From assembly GCA_019090365.1 (NCBI GenBank), contig JAHRWC010000378.1:1-5138 (forward strand): a stretch of 5,138 nt of DNA, given 5' to 3'. Origin of the DNA: Flavobacteriaceae bacterium (lineage in GTDB: Bacteria; Bacteroidota; Bacteroidia; Flavobacteriales; Flavobacteriaceae). Positions within the stretch are counted from its first letter, which is position 1; each line of letters begins with the position of its first letter. Under the pieces are notes generated by a model. It made no database searches, had not been told where the DNA came from, and saw nothing but the letters and a program-made list of their open reading frames with translations. Made by a program: the position numbers and the translations under genes. Shown in pieces: positions 1 to 5,138 of the stretch.

Positions 1-183
1 AGAGACAGGAAAAGAGTTTCTTTACATAAATCATTTGCTGCAAAAGCTACTGAAGAACGTCTTGAATTACTCAATTTTGGGAAAAATAAAAAAATAGGAG
101 TCGAAATCATCGATTTATACAATGAAGAACATATCGGAAACGGCACCAAAGTAATTGTAAGTATTCCAATTCTAAAACACTAA
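1..183 (+). CDS. Sensor histidine kinase, LytS-like (C-terminal fragment, 5' end outside the window)
   Basis: The open frame runs from the window edge to a TAA at 181-183 and gives the last 60 residues of a protein. The segment HKSFAAKATEERLELLN (residues 9-25) matches the region in LytS/YehU-type kinases that precedes the final ATPase strands. GNGTKVIVSIPI (residues 47-58) matches the glycine-containing end of their HATPase_c domain. In this family the kinase autophosphorylates on a His in a His_kinase domain upstream, which is not visible here, and passes the phosphate to a LytTR regulator. The regulator gene starts 3 nt after this stop codon, so the two are almost certainly co-transcribed and functionally paired. 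The input domain (periplasmic propeller, 7TMR, TPR or other) lies outside the window, so the signal cannot be inferred. Confidence 0.88.
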   Translation, partial: RDRKRVSLHKSFAAKATEERLELLNFGKNKKIGVEIIDLYNEEHIGNGTKVIVSIPILKH

Positions 184-186
184 GCC

Positions 187-939
187 ATGAAAGCGATTAT
201 TATTGATGACGAATCGAAAGCTAGAAATTTATTAAGAATTTTAATTGAGGAAAACTGTCCTAAAATCACTCAAATTTTTGAAGCAAGTGACCTTCTTTCT
301 GGAGTTGAAATTATTAAAAAAGAAACGCCCAATATTGTATTTCTTGACATTGAAATGCCTGAACATTCAGGTTTAGAAATTTTAAATTTCATTGAAAAAG
401 ATGTGCTTAATTTTGAGATCATCTTTACCACTGCATATAGTGAGTATGCCATACAAGCGTTTCAACTTTCAGCAATTGATTATTTATTAAAACCCGTTCG
501 CCCAAGTCAAATAAAAGAAGCCGTTGATAAAGCCATTCAACTCATCGGAAAATCTCAAATTAATACACGTTTAGAAGAATTAAAAAACAGTTTAAATTCT
601 TCTAACTTCAATAAAATTGGTCTTCCAGTAAGTGATGGTATTAAGTTTGTTTCTTTTGATGATATTATTATGATGGAAGCTGATGGCATGTACACTAAGA
701 TTTCAACCAAAACGGAAAATGAGATTCTAATTAGCAAACCTTTAAAACACTTTGTTGATTTATTAAAAAACATTCCTACTTTTTATAAACCGCATCGTTC
801 CTTTTTAATCAACCTAAAATACATCACTCAATATGTGAAATCTGATGGTGGGTATATTGTTATGGACAATGGAAAAGGGGTTTCTATTTCAAAAGAGAAG
901 AAAGAAGAATTTTTGAACATAGTAAAAACCATTGCTTAA
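187..939 (+). CDS. LytTR-family two-component response regulator
   Basis: This is a complete 250-residue protein, the usual length for LytR/AlgR-type regulators. The receiver domain spans about residues 1-120. Its acidic pocket is D7/D8, the phosphoacceptor is D54 in FLDIEMP, the conserved Thr/Ser position is T82 in FTTAY, and the conserved Lys is K102 in YLLKP; all key residues are present. A short linker (about 121-142) leads to a LytTR DNA-binding domain at about 143-248, recognised by MMEADGMYTKI near 162-172 and the family hallmark FYKPHRSFLINLKYI at 199-213. LytTR domains bind direct repeats about two helical turns apart, usually just upstream of the promoter. The ATG at 187 follows the kinase stop by 3 nt, which supports this start and translational linkage. 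It likely acts in the cytoplasm as a transcription activator. Candidate targets are the two downstream promoters at about 951-1022 and 1461-1530; that link is inference. Confidence 0.95.
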   Translation: MKAIIIDDESKARNLLRILIEENCPKITQIFEASDLLSGVEIIKKETPNIVFLDIEMPEHSGLEILNFIEKDVLNFEIIFTTAYSEYAIQAFQLSAIDYLLKPVRPSQIKEAVDKAIQLIGKSQINTRLEELKNSLNSSNFNKIGLPVSDGIKFVSFDDIIMMEADGMYTKISTKTENEILISKPLKHFVDLLKNIPTFYKPHRSFLINLKYITQYVKSDGGYIVMDNGKGVSISKEKKEEFLNIVKTIA

Positions 940-950
940 ACTATTAAAAT

Positions 951-992
951 TTCCTTTCAGAAACTGAAAACTGCTTTTTAGAAGTTCTTCTA
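951..992 (+). promoter_or_regulatory. Candidate LytTR operator upstream of the small secreted gene
   Basis: The region contains TTTCAGAAACT at 955-965 and TTTAGAAGTT at 977-986, 22 nt apart start to start. The same two elements occur in reversed order upstream of the gene at 1558. Here they begin 93 and 71 nt before the ATG at 1048 and 60 and 38 nt before the -7 element. Each is also part of a perfect inverted repeat: TTTCAG-AAA-CTGAAA at 955-969 and TAGAAG-TT-CTTCTA at 979-992. Position and spacing fit an activator site for a LytTR protein, but no binding consensus is proven for this regulator. The first palindrome, followed by five T at 975-979, could alternatively be a weak terminator for the regulator gene. 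Confidence 0.42.
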
Positions 993-1014
993 TTATAACC
1001 CTATGATTCAATAC

Positions 1015-1022
1015 TACTTTTG
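1015..1022 (+). promoter_or_regulatory. Bacteroidota -7 promoter element (TACTTTTG)
   Basis: TACTTTTG is an exact match to TAnnTTTG, the -7 consensus of the Bacteroidota primary sigma factor. It lies 25 nt before the ATG at 1048, which would give a short A-rich leader of roughly 20 nt. No convincing TTG -33 element is seen at the expected distance upstream. That absence is compatible with an activator-dependent promoter using the paired elements at 955-986. Confidence 0.5.
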
Positions 1023-1047
1023 AAGTCTAACAAATAAACAATTAACC

Positions 1048-1365
1048 ATGAAAATTATCTTAGCTCTTTTTAGTGTATTAGTTTTATCATCTTTCACTTC
1101 GGTAGAAAAAACGACACCAATTCCTTCACCAGTAGAAGATGTAATTACATTTGCGAGTTTTTCTTTAGTAAATGATACAAAAGAAAAAGTGAGTATCCAT
1201 ACTGGATCAGGATTTGTGAGTCTAAATAAAGGATCTAAAACAAGCATAACTTGTAATACAAGTAAAGAAGTTCGATGGGCTTCTAAAGGAAAAAAAGGCG
1301 ATGTTATTTTTAAAATAACAAGCGATATGTGTGGAAAAACTTTAAAGCTTTCAAAATTAATGTAA
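1048..1365 (+). CDS. Small secreted protein of unknown function with two cysteines
   Basis: This is a complete 105-residue protein. Residues 1-18 form a signal peptide, with a hydrophobic core from I3 to about S15 and probable cleavage near SFTS/VEK. There is no lipobox Cys, so the mature protein of about 87 residues should be periplasmic or secreted. A Pro-containing linker (about 20-30) precedes a compact, probably beta-rich domain (about 33-103). That domain has two cysteines, C69 and C95, placed to form one disulfide, and ends in a DMCGKTLKLSKL segment. No catalytic motif is visible and I do not recognise a named family. The ATG at 1048 is chosen because it starts the signal peptide and is preceded by AATTAACC, resembling the leader of the next transcription unit. 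The gene is flanked by its own promoter and a strong terminator, so it is probably monocistronic. It has the same upstream element pair as the two-gene unit at 1558, which suggests co-regulation. Confidence 0.85.
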   Translation: MKIILALFSVLVLSSFTSVEKTTPIPSPVEDVITFASFSLVNDTKEKVSIHTGSGFVSLNKGSKTSITCNTSKEVRWASKGKKGDVIFKITSDMCGKTLKLSKLM

Positions 1366-1396
1366 ACAATTAACTAACCGTTTCAAATTTTGAGTG

Positions 1397-1429
1397 AACC
1401 CGAATTACTATATGTAATTCGGGTTTTTT
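1397..1429 (+). terminator. Strong intrinsic terminator
   Basis: A perfect 12-bp stem pairs 1397-1408 with 1414-1425 around the 5-nt loop TATAT. Its core CCCGAATTAC/GTAATTCGGG is followed directly by a run of six T (1424-1429), of which the first two also pair. It lies 32 nt after the stop of the small secreted gene and should end that transcript, separating it from the two-gene unit downstream. Confidence 0.9.
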
Positions 1430-1460
1430 ATTGGCCATTACTGTAAAAAAACCACAAATA

Positions 1461-1499
1461 CCATTTAGAAGTTAAAAACGTCATTTCAGAAACTTCTGA
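1461..1499 (+). promoter_or_regulatory. Candidate LytTR operator upstream of the two-gene secreted unit
   Basis: CCATTTAGAAGTT (1461-1473) and TCATTTCAGAAACTT (1481-1495) start exactly 20 nt apart, with ATTT in register. The cores TTTAGAAGTT (1464) and TTTCAGAAACT (1484) are the same two elements found at 977 and 955, in swapped order. They begin 94 and 74 nt before the ATG at 1558. Two inverted repeats overlap: TCAGAA-AC-TTCTGA (1486-1499), and AGAAGTT (1467-1473) with AACTTCT (1491-1497). A direct repeat of about two helical turns is the arrangement bound by LytTR-domain regulators such as the one encoded at 187-939. The assignment is an inference from architecture. Confidence 0.45.
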
Positions 1500-1522
1500 C
1501 AAAAAAAGACTTCAAACGAATA

Positions 1523-1530
1523 CATCTTTG
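1523..1530 (+). promoter_or_regulatory. Probable -7 promoter element (CATCTTTG, one mismatch to TAnnTTTG)
   Basis: CATCTTTG differs from TAnnTTTG only at the first base. It sits 27 nt before the ATG at 1558 and 39 nt after the start of the proximal TTTCAGAA element. The matching values at the other promoter are 25 and 38 nt. No TTG -33 element is evident upstream. The call rests mainly on this positional agreement. Confidence 0.38.
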
Positions 1531-1557
1531 TCATGTAATTAACCATTAACAATCAAC

Positions 1558-2913
1558 ATGAAATACATTAAACATTTTTCTGCTTTAGTTATGCTACTAG
1601 CCTTTATGACTAGTATCGGGCAAGAAAGTCAGAATACAATTCTTTCAAAATTTGAATCTGGTAAATACACTGTGTATAAACTGAATTCAAAAAAGAAATT
1701 CGAGAAAGTAAAAAAAGCTTGGCCTGTAGAAATTAATAAAACAGGAGATCAAGTGACTAGTATTTTAATAAAAAGAGCTGGAATCTTAGATGAACTTTTT
1801 GAAGCAGATGTACCTGGATATCCCGCCTATTTTGCATTTAAATTATTTCGTGTTTCATTTATCAACGATTATGCAGTCTATTACGAATGGAATGGAAAAC
1901 AAGAAGCAAAAACAAAATACATTCTAGTTAAGCCTGGGGGAAGTTTTAGTGGAAATTTTGAAACTATAAATAAAAACGTTGCGAATTATGCTACTGCTAC
2001 TTTTAAAAATCAAACAGGAGCTCGTGCCAATGTTAAAGAACAAAAAGCTGAGTTAGCTGAAGCTGAACGTAAAATTAATTCATTAGAAGGAAAGGCTGTT
2101 TCAAAAATTGAAATTCAGTTAGTTTCAAACCCTTCAAAAGTAGCTCATTTTAGTGATGCTATTCAGTATGGAATTGTTGCTACTTTAAAAGATGGTTCAG
2201 TTTTAAAAACTCCAAATTTAGGAGGTAAAATTCCTTGGGAAGATTTCACACTTTCTCATGAAGGTTCAAGTAATACGATTGATGAAGTACGAATGGAAGA
2301 AGATGCTTCTAAAGTGCCAAATGACCAAATTGTATTAAATGCAGCAGTAAAATATCAAACTTCAATCAAAGCTTCTAAAAGTATTAGTACTACAAATGAT
2401 GTTAGCATTCGTGTAAGTCAGAATGGATTTTATGGAGCAGACAGAGCTAAAGCAACAAAGAGAGCAACTTTTGGAGCAAGTCAAAGAGGTGGTGATGGAG
2501 ATCAATTACTTATAAAAGTAAAAACAGTAAAGCACAAACAAACTGGAGCTCCTCTAAATAAAATTGAAATCTATAATGAAACAGATCGAAAACTTATCGC
2601 TCAATACAAATTAACACCTTCAACAGTGCTTACCATTAATAGTAATGGAGGAAAAGGACAATGGGGAAGTGATGGAACAAGTAACAGCTTTCCAAATGGT
2701 GATAATGGTGGAAATGGAGGTAACGGTGGTAACGTAACTATTGTAAAAGATCCATCTGTATCTACGCTTAATATAACTGTTAACAACAATGGAGGAAAAG
2801 GTGGAAAAGGTGGAAAAAGACATAACATTAATGGAACCTCAGGAAGTGTAGGTTCTACTGGAAATAACGGAACTACAAATAATCAAACTAAAAGTGTATC
2901 CCTAAAATTTTAA
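1558..2913 (+). CDS. Secreted protein with a Gly/Asn/Lys-rich, collagen-like C-terminal tail
   Basis: This is a complete 451-residue protein. Residues 1-21 are a signal peptide (basic KYIKH, hydrophobic core about 8-18, likely cleavage before Q22), with no lipobox. About 25-150 is a mixed N-terminal domain. About 155-178 is a short charged helix, possibly coiled coil (KEQKAELAEAERKINSLEG). About 181-290 is beta-rich, with VATLKDGSVLKTPNLGG resembling surface Ig-like modules, which is tentative. About 308-362 is another beta segment. The tail has two glycine-rich blocks, about 363-392 and 408-438. Each opens with NGGKG (N363 and N411, a 48-residue period), and they are separated by a beta-like stretch VTIVKDPSVSTLNITV. 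Similar GGxGGxGG tails occur in Bacteroidota surface proteins, but I cannot name this family or give a function. The C-terminus (KSVSLKF) does not look like a type IX secretion sorting domain. It is first in a two-gene unit, 26 nt before the next ATG, downstream of the putative LytTR-controlled promoter. Confidence 0.87.
   Translation: MKYIKHFSALVMLLAFMTSIGQESQNTILSKFESGKYTVYKLNSKKKFEKVKKAWPVEINKTGDQVTSILIKRAGILDELFEADVPGYPAYFAFKLFRVSFINDYAVYYEWNGKQEAKTKYILVKPGGSFSGNFETINKNVANYATATFKNQTGARANVKEQKAELAEAERKINSLEGKAVSKIEIQLVSNPSKVAHFSDAIQYGIVATLKDGSVLKTPNLGGKIPWEDFTLSHEGSSNTIDEVRMEEDASKVPNDQIVLNAAVKYQTSIKASKSISTTNDVSIRVSQNGFYGADRAKATKRATFGASQRGGDGDQLLIKVKTVKHKQTGAPLNKIEIYNETDRKLIAQYKLTPSTVLTINSNGGKGQWGSDGTSNSFPNGDNGGNGGNGGNVTIVKDPSVSTLNITVNNNGGKGGKGGKRHNINGTSGSVGSTGNNGTTNNQTKSVSLKF
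2791..2807 (+). repeat. 17-nt direct repeat, copy 1 (encodes GGKGG in the first secreted protein)
   Basis: GGAGGAAAAGGTGGAAA here is identical to 3084-3100 and lies in the same codon phase. It encodes G412-G416 plus the following Lys codon. A shorter related copy (AATGGAGGAAAAGG, starting 2644) lies in the first glycine-rich block. The identity at codon level in two different genes could reflect shared ancestry of the segments or simply similar low-complexity coding. Confidence 0.8.
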
Positions 2914-2939
2914 CTATCAATAACTTAATCAAATTTAAA

Positions 2940-4163
2940 ATGAAAAAACAAACCGTATTAACCGCAATTTTAAGCTTATTCCTTATCGTAGGAATTAGTA
3001 ATACTGCCGAAGCTCAATTTGGCAAAAAGGCAAAAAATGCCCTAGGATTAGGAAAAAAAGCAAAAAACAAAAAAGGTAAAAAAGGAGGAAAAGGTGGAAA
3101 CTTTTCAAGCTTTAATGCTGAAACAGATGAAATGGGGATTACAGGAGAATACTTTGGCTTGAAAGATCCAGGTGCTGTTGGTTTCCGTTTTGTAAAAGAA
3201 GCTGAAGGCAAAATTGTAAATCAACTTCACTATTTTGAAAAAAATGGAGAACCTACCATGAAACTTACAATGAAGGAGAGCTATTACACAAAGCATCAAG
3301 TAAAAATGTTCTTCAATTGGAGATCTGCTAGTGCAAGTGGATATGCAGAAATGATGGAAATAGCACCTGGCGTATTTGCTATCATAACTGGTGACAGAAG
3401 TCTTAACAAATACGAAGATCCAATTCCTTTAGACGCAACTAGAACAGTAGTTGAAGTTGGAGCAAAAAACAAAGCTGACTTTGAAACTTGGGATATTGAA
3501 ACTGCTCAAGCAAAAGTAGATATGATTTTATCAACTTTAAAATCGGCTAATGCTGACAAGGTAAAAAAGAAATTGATGCGTTTCGATGTGTATAAAAATT
3601 ACAAAGGTAAAATTGCATTTGCTAAAGGAACCAACTACTTAAGAAACCAAAAAGCAAATCAGCCAACTGAAAAAGTTGCCAACTTTATTACTAAAAGAGA
3701 ATTAGGTGAAACAGTTGCTTTCAAACCTTATTTTGAAGAGCCTTTAGCTGCATCTCATCCTGGAGCTTGGTTTAACATTACTTATGAAATGTTAGGAGAA
3801 ACTACAGACAGAGAAGCGCTTAGAAAATCAAGCACAAAGTTTTCTAAAAACATCCCTCAAATAGACAAAGATCAAGATAAATTTTACTTCTGGTATCCAA
3901 AAGTAACTATCAATACTTCTAACAATGTTGCAGATTATGCATTCTTAGAATTACTAAGATTAACACAAGATAAATTACAAGCTGGTAATACGTACGATCT
4001 TAAAGTAACTGTTTGGGCTTATAAAGATGGAGCAAACATTGATCCAGTTGCAACTGGTACTATTCAATTAGAATATACAACAGATGAAAACGGAACTAAA
4101 AAACGTTTATTCGATCCTATTAAAGGGTGGGTTACAGTGTTAGAAGATTACTTAGATGAGTAA
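2940..4163 (+). CDS. Exported protein of unknown function with a Lys/Gly-rich N-terminal linker
   Basis: This is a complete 407-residue protein. Residues 1-25 are a classic signal peptide (KK, hydrophobic 6-19, cleavage AEA/Q26). The first 29 residues of the mature protein (26-54) contain 11 lysines and many glycines, including two copies of GKKAKN (28-33 and 38-43) and KKGGKGGN. This would be a highly basic, flexible stretch able to contact nucleic acid, polyanionic polysaccharide or lipopolysaccharide. The remainder (about 55-407) appears globular, with a helical part around 184-212 (AQAKVDMILSTLKSANADKVKKKL). The C-terminal beta-rich part contains FYFWYPKVTI (315-324) and YDLKVTVWAYKDG (352-364), which look like strands of a sandwich fold. 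There are no cysteines in the mature protein and no recognisable active site. I do not recognise the family. The short 26-nt gap from the previous gene, with no promoter or terminator in it, and the shared GGKGG motif indicate co-transcription and probably cooperation at the cell envelope. Confidence 0.87.
   Translation: MKKQTVLTAILSLFLIVGISNTAEAQFGKKAKNALGLGKKAKNKKGKKGGKGGNFSSFNAETDEMGITGEYFGLKDPGAVGFRFVKEAEGKIVNQLHYFEKNGEPTMKLTMKESYYTKHQVKMFFNWRSASASGYAEMMEIAPGVFAIITGDRSLNKYEDPIPLDATRTVVEVGAKNKADFETWDIETAQAKVDMILSTLKSANADKVKKKLMRFDVYKNYKGKIAFAKGTNYLRNQKANQPTEKVANFITKRELGETVAFKPYFEEPLAASHPGAWFNITYEMLGETTDREALRKSSTKFSKNIPQIDKDQDKFYFWYPKVTINTSNNVADYAFLELLRLTQDKLQAGNTYDLKVTVWAYKDGANIDPVATGTIQLEYTTDENGTKKRLFDPIKGWVTVLEDYLDE
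3084..3100 (+). repeat. 17-nt direct repeat, copy 2 (encodes GGKGG in the second secreted protein)
   Basis: This is identical to 2791-2807 and encodes residues 49-53 of the downstream protein in the same codon phase. Recombination between the copies would remove 293 bp, which is not a multiple of three. It would fuse the tail of the first gene to the second with a phase determined by the repeat, which is in frame in both. Confidence 0.8.
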
Positions 4164-4185
4164 GATTTTATATTAGTGGGGGAAT

Positions 4186-4217
4186 TAAAGTCAGTTGATT
4201 TAGGTCTTCTGACTTTA
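4186..4217 (+). other. Hairpin in the 3' untranslated region
   Basis: A 9-bp perfect stem pairs TAAAGTCAG (4186-4194) with CTGACTTTA (4209-4217) around a 14-nt loop, 22 nt after the stop of the second secreted gene. The tract behind it (TTTC) is a poor T-run, so it is more likely an mRNA 3'-end stabilising structure or weak terminator than the main terminator. Confidence 0.5.
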
Positions 4218-4247
4218 TTTCTAAAAACATAAAACCTGTTGATGGTT

Positions 4248-4277
4248 GGGTTATTTTATAAGAATAAATAATAACCC
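4248..4277 (+). other. Second hairpin in the 3' untranslated region
   Basis: GGGTTATT (4248-4255) pairs perfectly with AATAACCC (4270-4277) around a 14-nt AT-rich loop. No T-run follows on the plus strand, so it does not look like a terminator. It lies 9 nt before the terminator stem and may act as an accessory structure. Confidence 0.45.
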
Positions 4278-4286
4278 TGTGTGAAG

Positions 4287-4315
4287 CCGTTTCAATTTAT
4301 TTTGAAACGGTTTTT
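4287..4315 (+). terminator. Intrinsic terminator of the two-gene unit
   Basis: CCGTTTCAA (4287-4295) pairs perfectly with TTGAAACGG (4302-4310) around a 6-nt loop and is followed by TTTTT (4311-4315), the correct polarity for plus-strand transcripts. The T-run overlaps the TAA stop of the convergent transporter gene (4314-4316 on the minus strand). Minus-strand transcripts would meet the same stem directly after their stop, but with no U-run after it, so termination in that direction is less certain. Confidence 0.85.
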
Positions 4316-5138
4316 ATTGTTTAGCCAAGCGATAATATTTATTTCTGAACTTAATAATCAATGCCACTGCTCTAAAAGCGACCCAAACCACTAATGCAAT
4401 CCAAATTCCTGAGAGTTTTAAATCGAGATAATTACAAATAAGAAGCGTAGGTATAAAACCTAAAAATGTAGATGCTAGTAAAATATTTCGTAAAAATTTC
4501 ATTTCACCCAAACCTTTAAATATAGCATCAAAAGTAAACGCTAATGAACTAAAAGGCTGTGATAATAATACCAACATAAATACACCATAAAAGGTTGATA
4601 AAACCAGCGCGTCCTTATTGAAAAGTAATCCTAATTGCTTGTAGAATAAGAGACCTCCTCCAATTAACAATACGCTTACAATTAAATTATAGCCATTCAC
4701 TTTTTTGGTGAGTTGCCATAACTTCTTATACTTTTTAGCGCCCAAAAGTCTACCTCCTAGAATATTTCCAGCAGCTCCATAACCATCTAAGAAAAAGGCA
4801 GAAAACAACCATAAATTAATAGCAATGGTATGCGCTGCAATAAATTCTTTTCCTAAGGATGTAGCTTCTCTAACTGCAATTAATAAAGCAACGTTTAATG
4901 CTACTGAGCGAATAAATAAGTTGAAACTCATATTCGCTAAACGTTTTATTTCTGGATGGATTTTTCGTTTCAATCGTATCGACACCTCTGTTTTTTTCAG
5001 AAGAAAAATTAGTGCCATAATTGCCATAATTCCTTGTGAAATTAAACTAGCCCAAGCTGCTCCTTTTACGTGCATTGGTTCAATAAAACCATCGATTCCG
5101 TATACCAAAGCGAAATCTAAACCAATGTTCGTCAACGC
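4314..5138 (-). CDS. MATE family efflux transporter, DinF-like (5' part outside the window)
   Basis: The frame is open to the window edge, and the visible 274 residues are the C-terminal part of a protein that in this family is usually about 440 residues. No start codon is called: the TTG near the edge (5133-5135) is an internal Leu codon in a typical MATE segment, ALTNIGLDFALVYG. Further signatures are VKGAAWASLISQG, the amphipathic stretch before IRSVALNVALLIAV, and AAHTIAINLWLFSAFFLDGYGAAGNILGGRLLGAKKYKK, which is characteristic of the DinF branch. Last come several hydrophobic helices, ending in a basic tail (KFRNKYYRLAKQ). MATE proteins export organic cations and other compounds across the inner membrane using H+ or Na+ gradients; the substrate here is unknown. 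It converges on the secreted-protein unit and is probably unrelated to it. Confidence 0.92.
   Translation of the reverse strand, partial: ALTNIGLDFALVYGIDGFIEPMHVKGAAWASLISQGIMAIMALIFLLKKTEVSIRLKRKIHPEIKRLANMSFNLFIRSVALNVALLIAVREATSLGKEFIAAHTIAINLWLFSAFFLDGYGAAGNILGGRLLGAKKYKKLWQLTKKVNGYNLIVSVLLIGGGLLFYKQLGLLFNKDALVLSTFYGVFMLVLLSQPFSSLAFTFDAIFKGLGEMKFLRNILLASTFLGFIPTLLICNYLDLKLSGIWIALVVWVAFRAVALIIKFRNKYYRLAKQ

Noticed and set aside
270..773. Minus-strand open frames within the response regulator gene
   Set aside because: The plus strand encodes an intact receiver and LytTR domain with all key residues, so these are chance frames.
1014..1247. Minus-strand open frame opposite the small secreted gene
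   Set aside because: The plus-strand frame has a signal peptide, promoter and terminator in the right places; the reverse frame has none of these.
2644..2820. Glycine-codon repeats as a possible CRISPR array or tandem DNA repeat
   Set aside because: The repeats are short, irregular, in frame and coding; there are no uniform repeats with unique spacers.
2601..2828. Minus-strand open frames opposite the glycine-rich tail, rich in Pro, Phe and Ser
   Set aside because: They are shadows of the glycine codons on the plus strand (GGN read backwards gives Pro/Ser). No promoter, leader or plausible protein composition supports them.
2914..2939. A promoter or terminator between the two large secreted genes
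   Set aside because: The 26-nt gap has no TAnnTTTG-like element and no hairpin, so the two genes are treated as one transcription unit.
3014..3299. Minus-strand open frames opposite the Lys/Gly-rich linker
   Set aside because: The low-complexity Phe/Pro runs are the complement of Lys/Gly codons in a gene with a clear signal peptide and a long open frame on the plus strand.
5133..5135. TTG as the start codon of the transporter
   Set aside because: The residues around it belong to an internal helix of the MATE fold, and the frame stays open to the window edge, so the true start is outside.

Overview
The window looks like chromosomal DNA from a member of the Flavobacteriaceae (Bacteroidota). 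The evidence is the strongly AT-rich composition, the A/T-rich leaders without clear Shine-Dalgarno sequences, a TAnnTTTG-type -7 promoter element, and protein types typical of that group: a LytS-like kinase paired with a LytTR regulator, and secreted proteins whose predicted cleavage site is followed by Gln. Genus and species cannot be given from this sequence.

Layout. (1) Bases 1-183 are the last 60 codons of a sensor histidine kinase. It is followed after 3 nt by a complete LytTR-family response regulator (187-939); together they form a two-component system. (2) A 108-bp promoter region leads to a small secreted protein of unknown function (1048-1365), closed by a strong intrinsic terminator (1397-1429). 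(3) A second promoter region leads to a two-gene unit (1558-2913 and 2940-4163, 26 nt apart). It encodes a secreted protein with a Gly/Asn/Lys-rich C-terminal tail and a secreted protein with a Lys/Gly-rich N-terminal linker; neither is a family I can name. This unit ends at a hairpin terminator (4287-4315). (4) On the minus strand, converging on that terminator, is the 3' part of a DinF-like MATE family membrane transporter (4314 to the window edge).

Most interesting observation. The promoter regions of the small secreted gene and of the two-gene unit share a paired element (TTTCAGAAACT plus TTTAGAAGTT, in opposite order). The elements sit at almost identical distances from the -7 element and from the start codon: about 93 and 71-74 nt upstream of the ATG. 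Both promoters lack an evident -33 TTG. The spacing of about two helical turns and the adjacent LytTR regulator suggest that the two-component system activates both units. The window would then hold a self-contained module of sensor, regulator and three co-regulated exported proteins. The regulatory link and the proteins' function are inference; the shared elements and their positions are seen directly.
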